From: Bacteroidota bacterium
Lineage (GTDB): Bacteria; Bacteroidota; Bacteroidia; Cytophagales; Cyclobacteriaceae
Reading direction: 5' to 3'
DNA: 47,427 nucleotides
Assembly: GCA_947470895.1 (NCBI GenBank)
Contig: CANIVF010000032.1
Location: 1-47,427 of the forward strand
Under the pieces are notes generated by a model that worked only from the letters and a program-made list of their open reading frames with translations, was not told the DNA's origin and searched no databases. Shown here in pieces: positions 47,284 through 47,427 of this stretch (positions are counted from its first letter, which is position 1; each line of letters begins with the position of its first letter). Position numbers and translations under genes: made by a program.

Positions 47284-47427
47284 TATTCCGGATACCTCTG
47301 ACCCACCGATTCCGGAATTACTTCACCCAGGTATTCCGGGAATAGTCTGACCCGGGTATTCCGGGAATGATCTGACCCACCTAACGGATGAAGTTAGGGC
47401 AAGATTCCGGGAATTGTCTGACCCACC
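47284..47427. repeat. Five-copy 24-25-bp repeat array, possible IS terminus
   Basis: Units at 47284, 47308, 47332, 47357 and 47403 follow the pattern (T/G)ATTCCGGGAAT then 2-3 variable bases and TCTGACCCACC. The first four are head to tail without spacer; the fifth follows 21 bp of unrelated sequence. Multiple terminal repeats of this kind occur at ends of IS21-type insertion sequences, whose transposase genes would lie to the right of the window; nothing in the window proves this. Confidence 0.6.

Noticed and set aside
47284..47427. CRISPR array
   Set aside because: The units abut directly with no unique spacers of regular length and no cas genes are present.

Overview
The window looks like a chromosome segment from a Bacteroidota bacterium, probably of the Cytophagales type. 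The signs are a C-terminal type IX secretion sorting domain (13201-16041), a bacillithiol gene (bshB1), a short primary sigma factor without region 1.1, three TAnnTTTG -7 boxes preceded by a TTG (full -33/-7 spacing) or standing alone upstream of genes, and core genes typical of the phylum. The placement is inferred from gene content, not from a phylogeny.

Left part (1-9.0 kb). One very long minus-strand frame (start near 7894, open at the left edge) encodes a giant secreted repeat protein with autotransporter-associated beta-strand repeats. Behind it lies a hairpin-rich stretch without a convincing gene (8277-8698) and a small TPR protein. Next come etfB-etfA, a DUF151/UVR protein, a CNT nucleoside transporter and a TMEM220-like membrane protein (9.1-13.2 kb).

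Centre (13.2-33.5 kb). This is an alpha-glucan block. A secreted GH13 amylase with a sorting domain diverges from a tightly packed run: GH13 lipoprotein, second GH13 lipoprotein, glgE, a treS-maltokinase fusion, glgB and a GH57/DUF3536 protein. Convergent to it are pgi, pfkA and a ROK glucokinase. Together these can take external alpha-glucan to maltose and glucose, make maltose-1-phosphate, build branched glucan with GlgE and GlgB, and feed glucose to glycolysis. No glgC or glgA is present here. The TreS domain carries Pro-Ser where the catalytic Asp-Ala is expected, so it may not isomerise maltose; this is the most striking protein-level observation.

Right-centre (33.7-44.4 kb). Housekeeping genes: tRNA-Met, an LptF/LptG permease, rpsO-pnp, the primary sigma factor, trxB, bshB1, pdxH, a YqgE/AlgH protein, a DUF349 protein and tRNA-Thr.

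Right end (44.3-47.4 kb). A roughly 2.05-kb element sits in the 3' half of tRNA-Thr, bounded by an exact 46-bp duplication of the tRNA end. It carries a lipoprotein, an XRE regulator, the decayed N-terminal part of a tyrosine recombinase, and matching 24-bp repeats near both ends, each holding two CTACATAG boxes 11 bp apart. Beyond it lie gene debris (a decayed kelch-repeat gene) and a five-copy 24-25-bp repeat array at the edge that may be an IS terminus.
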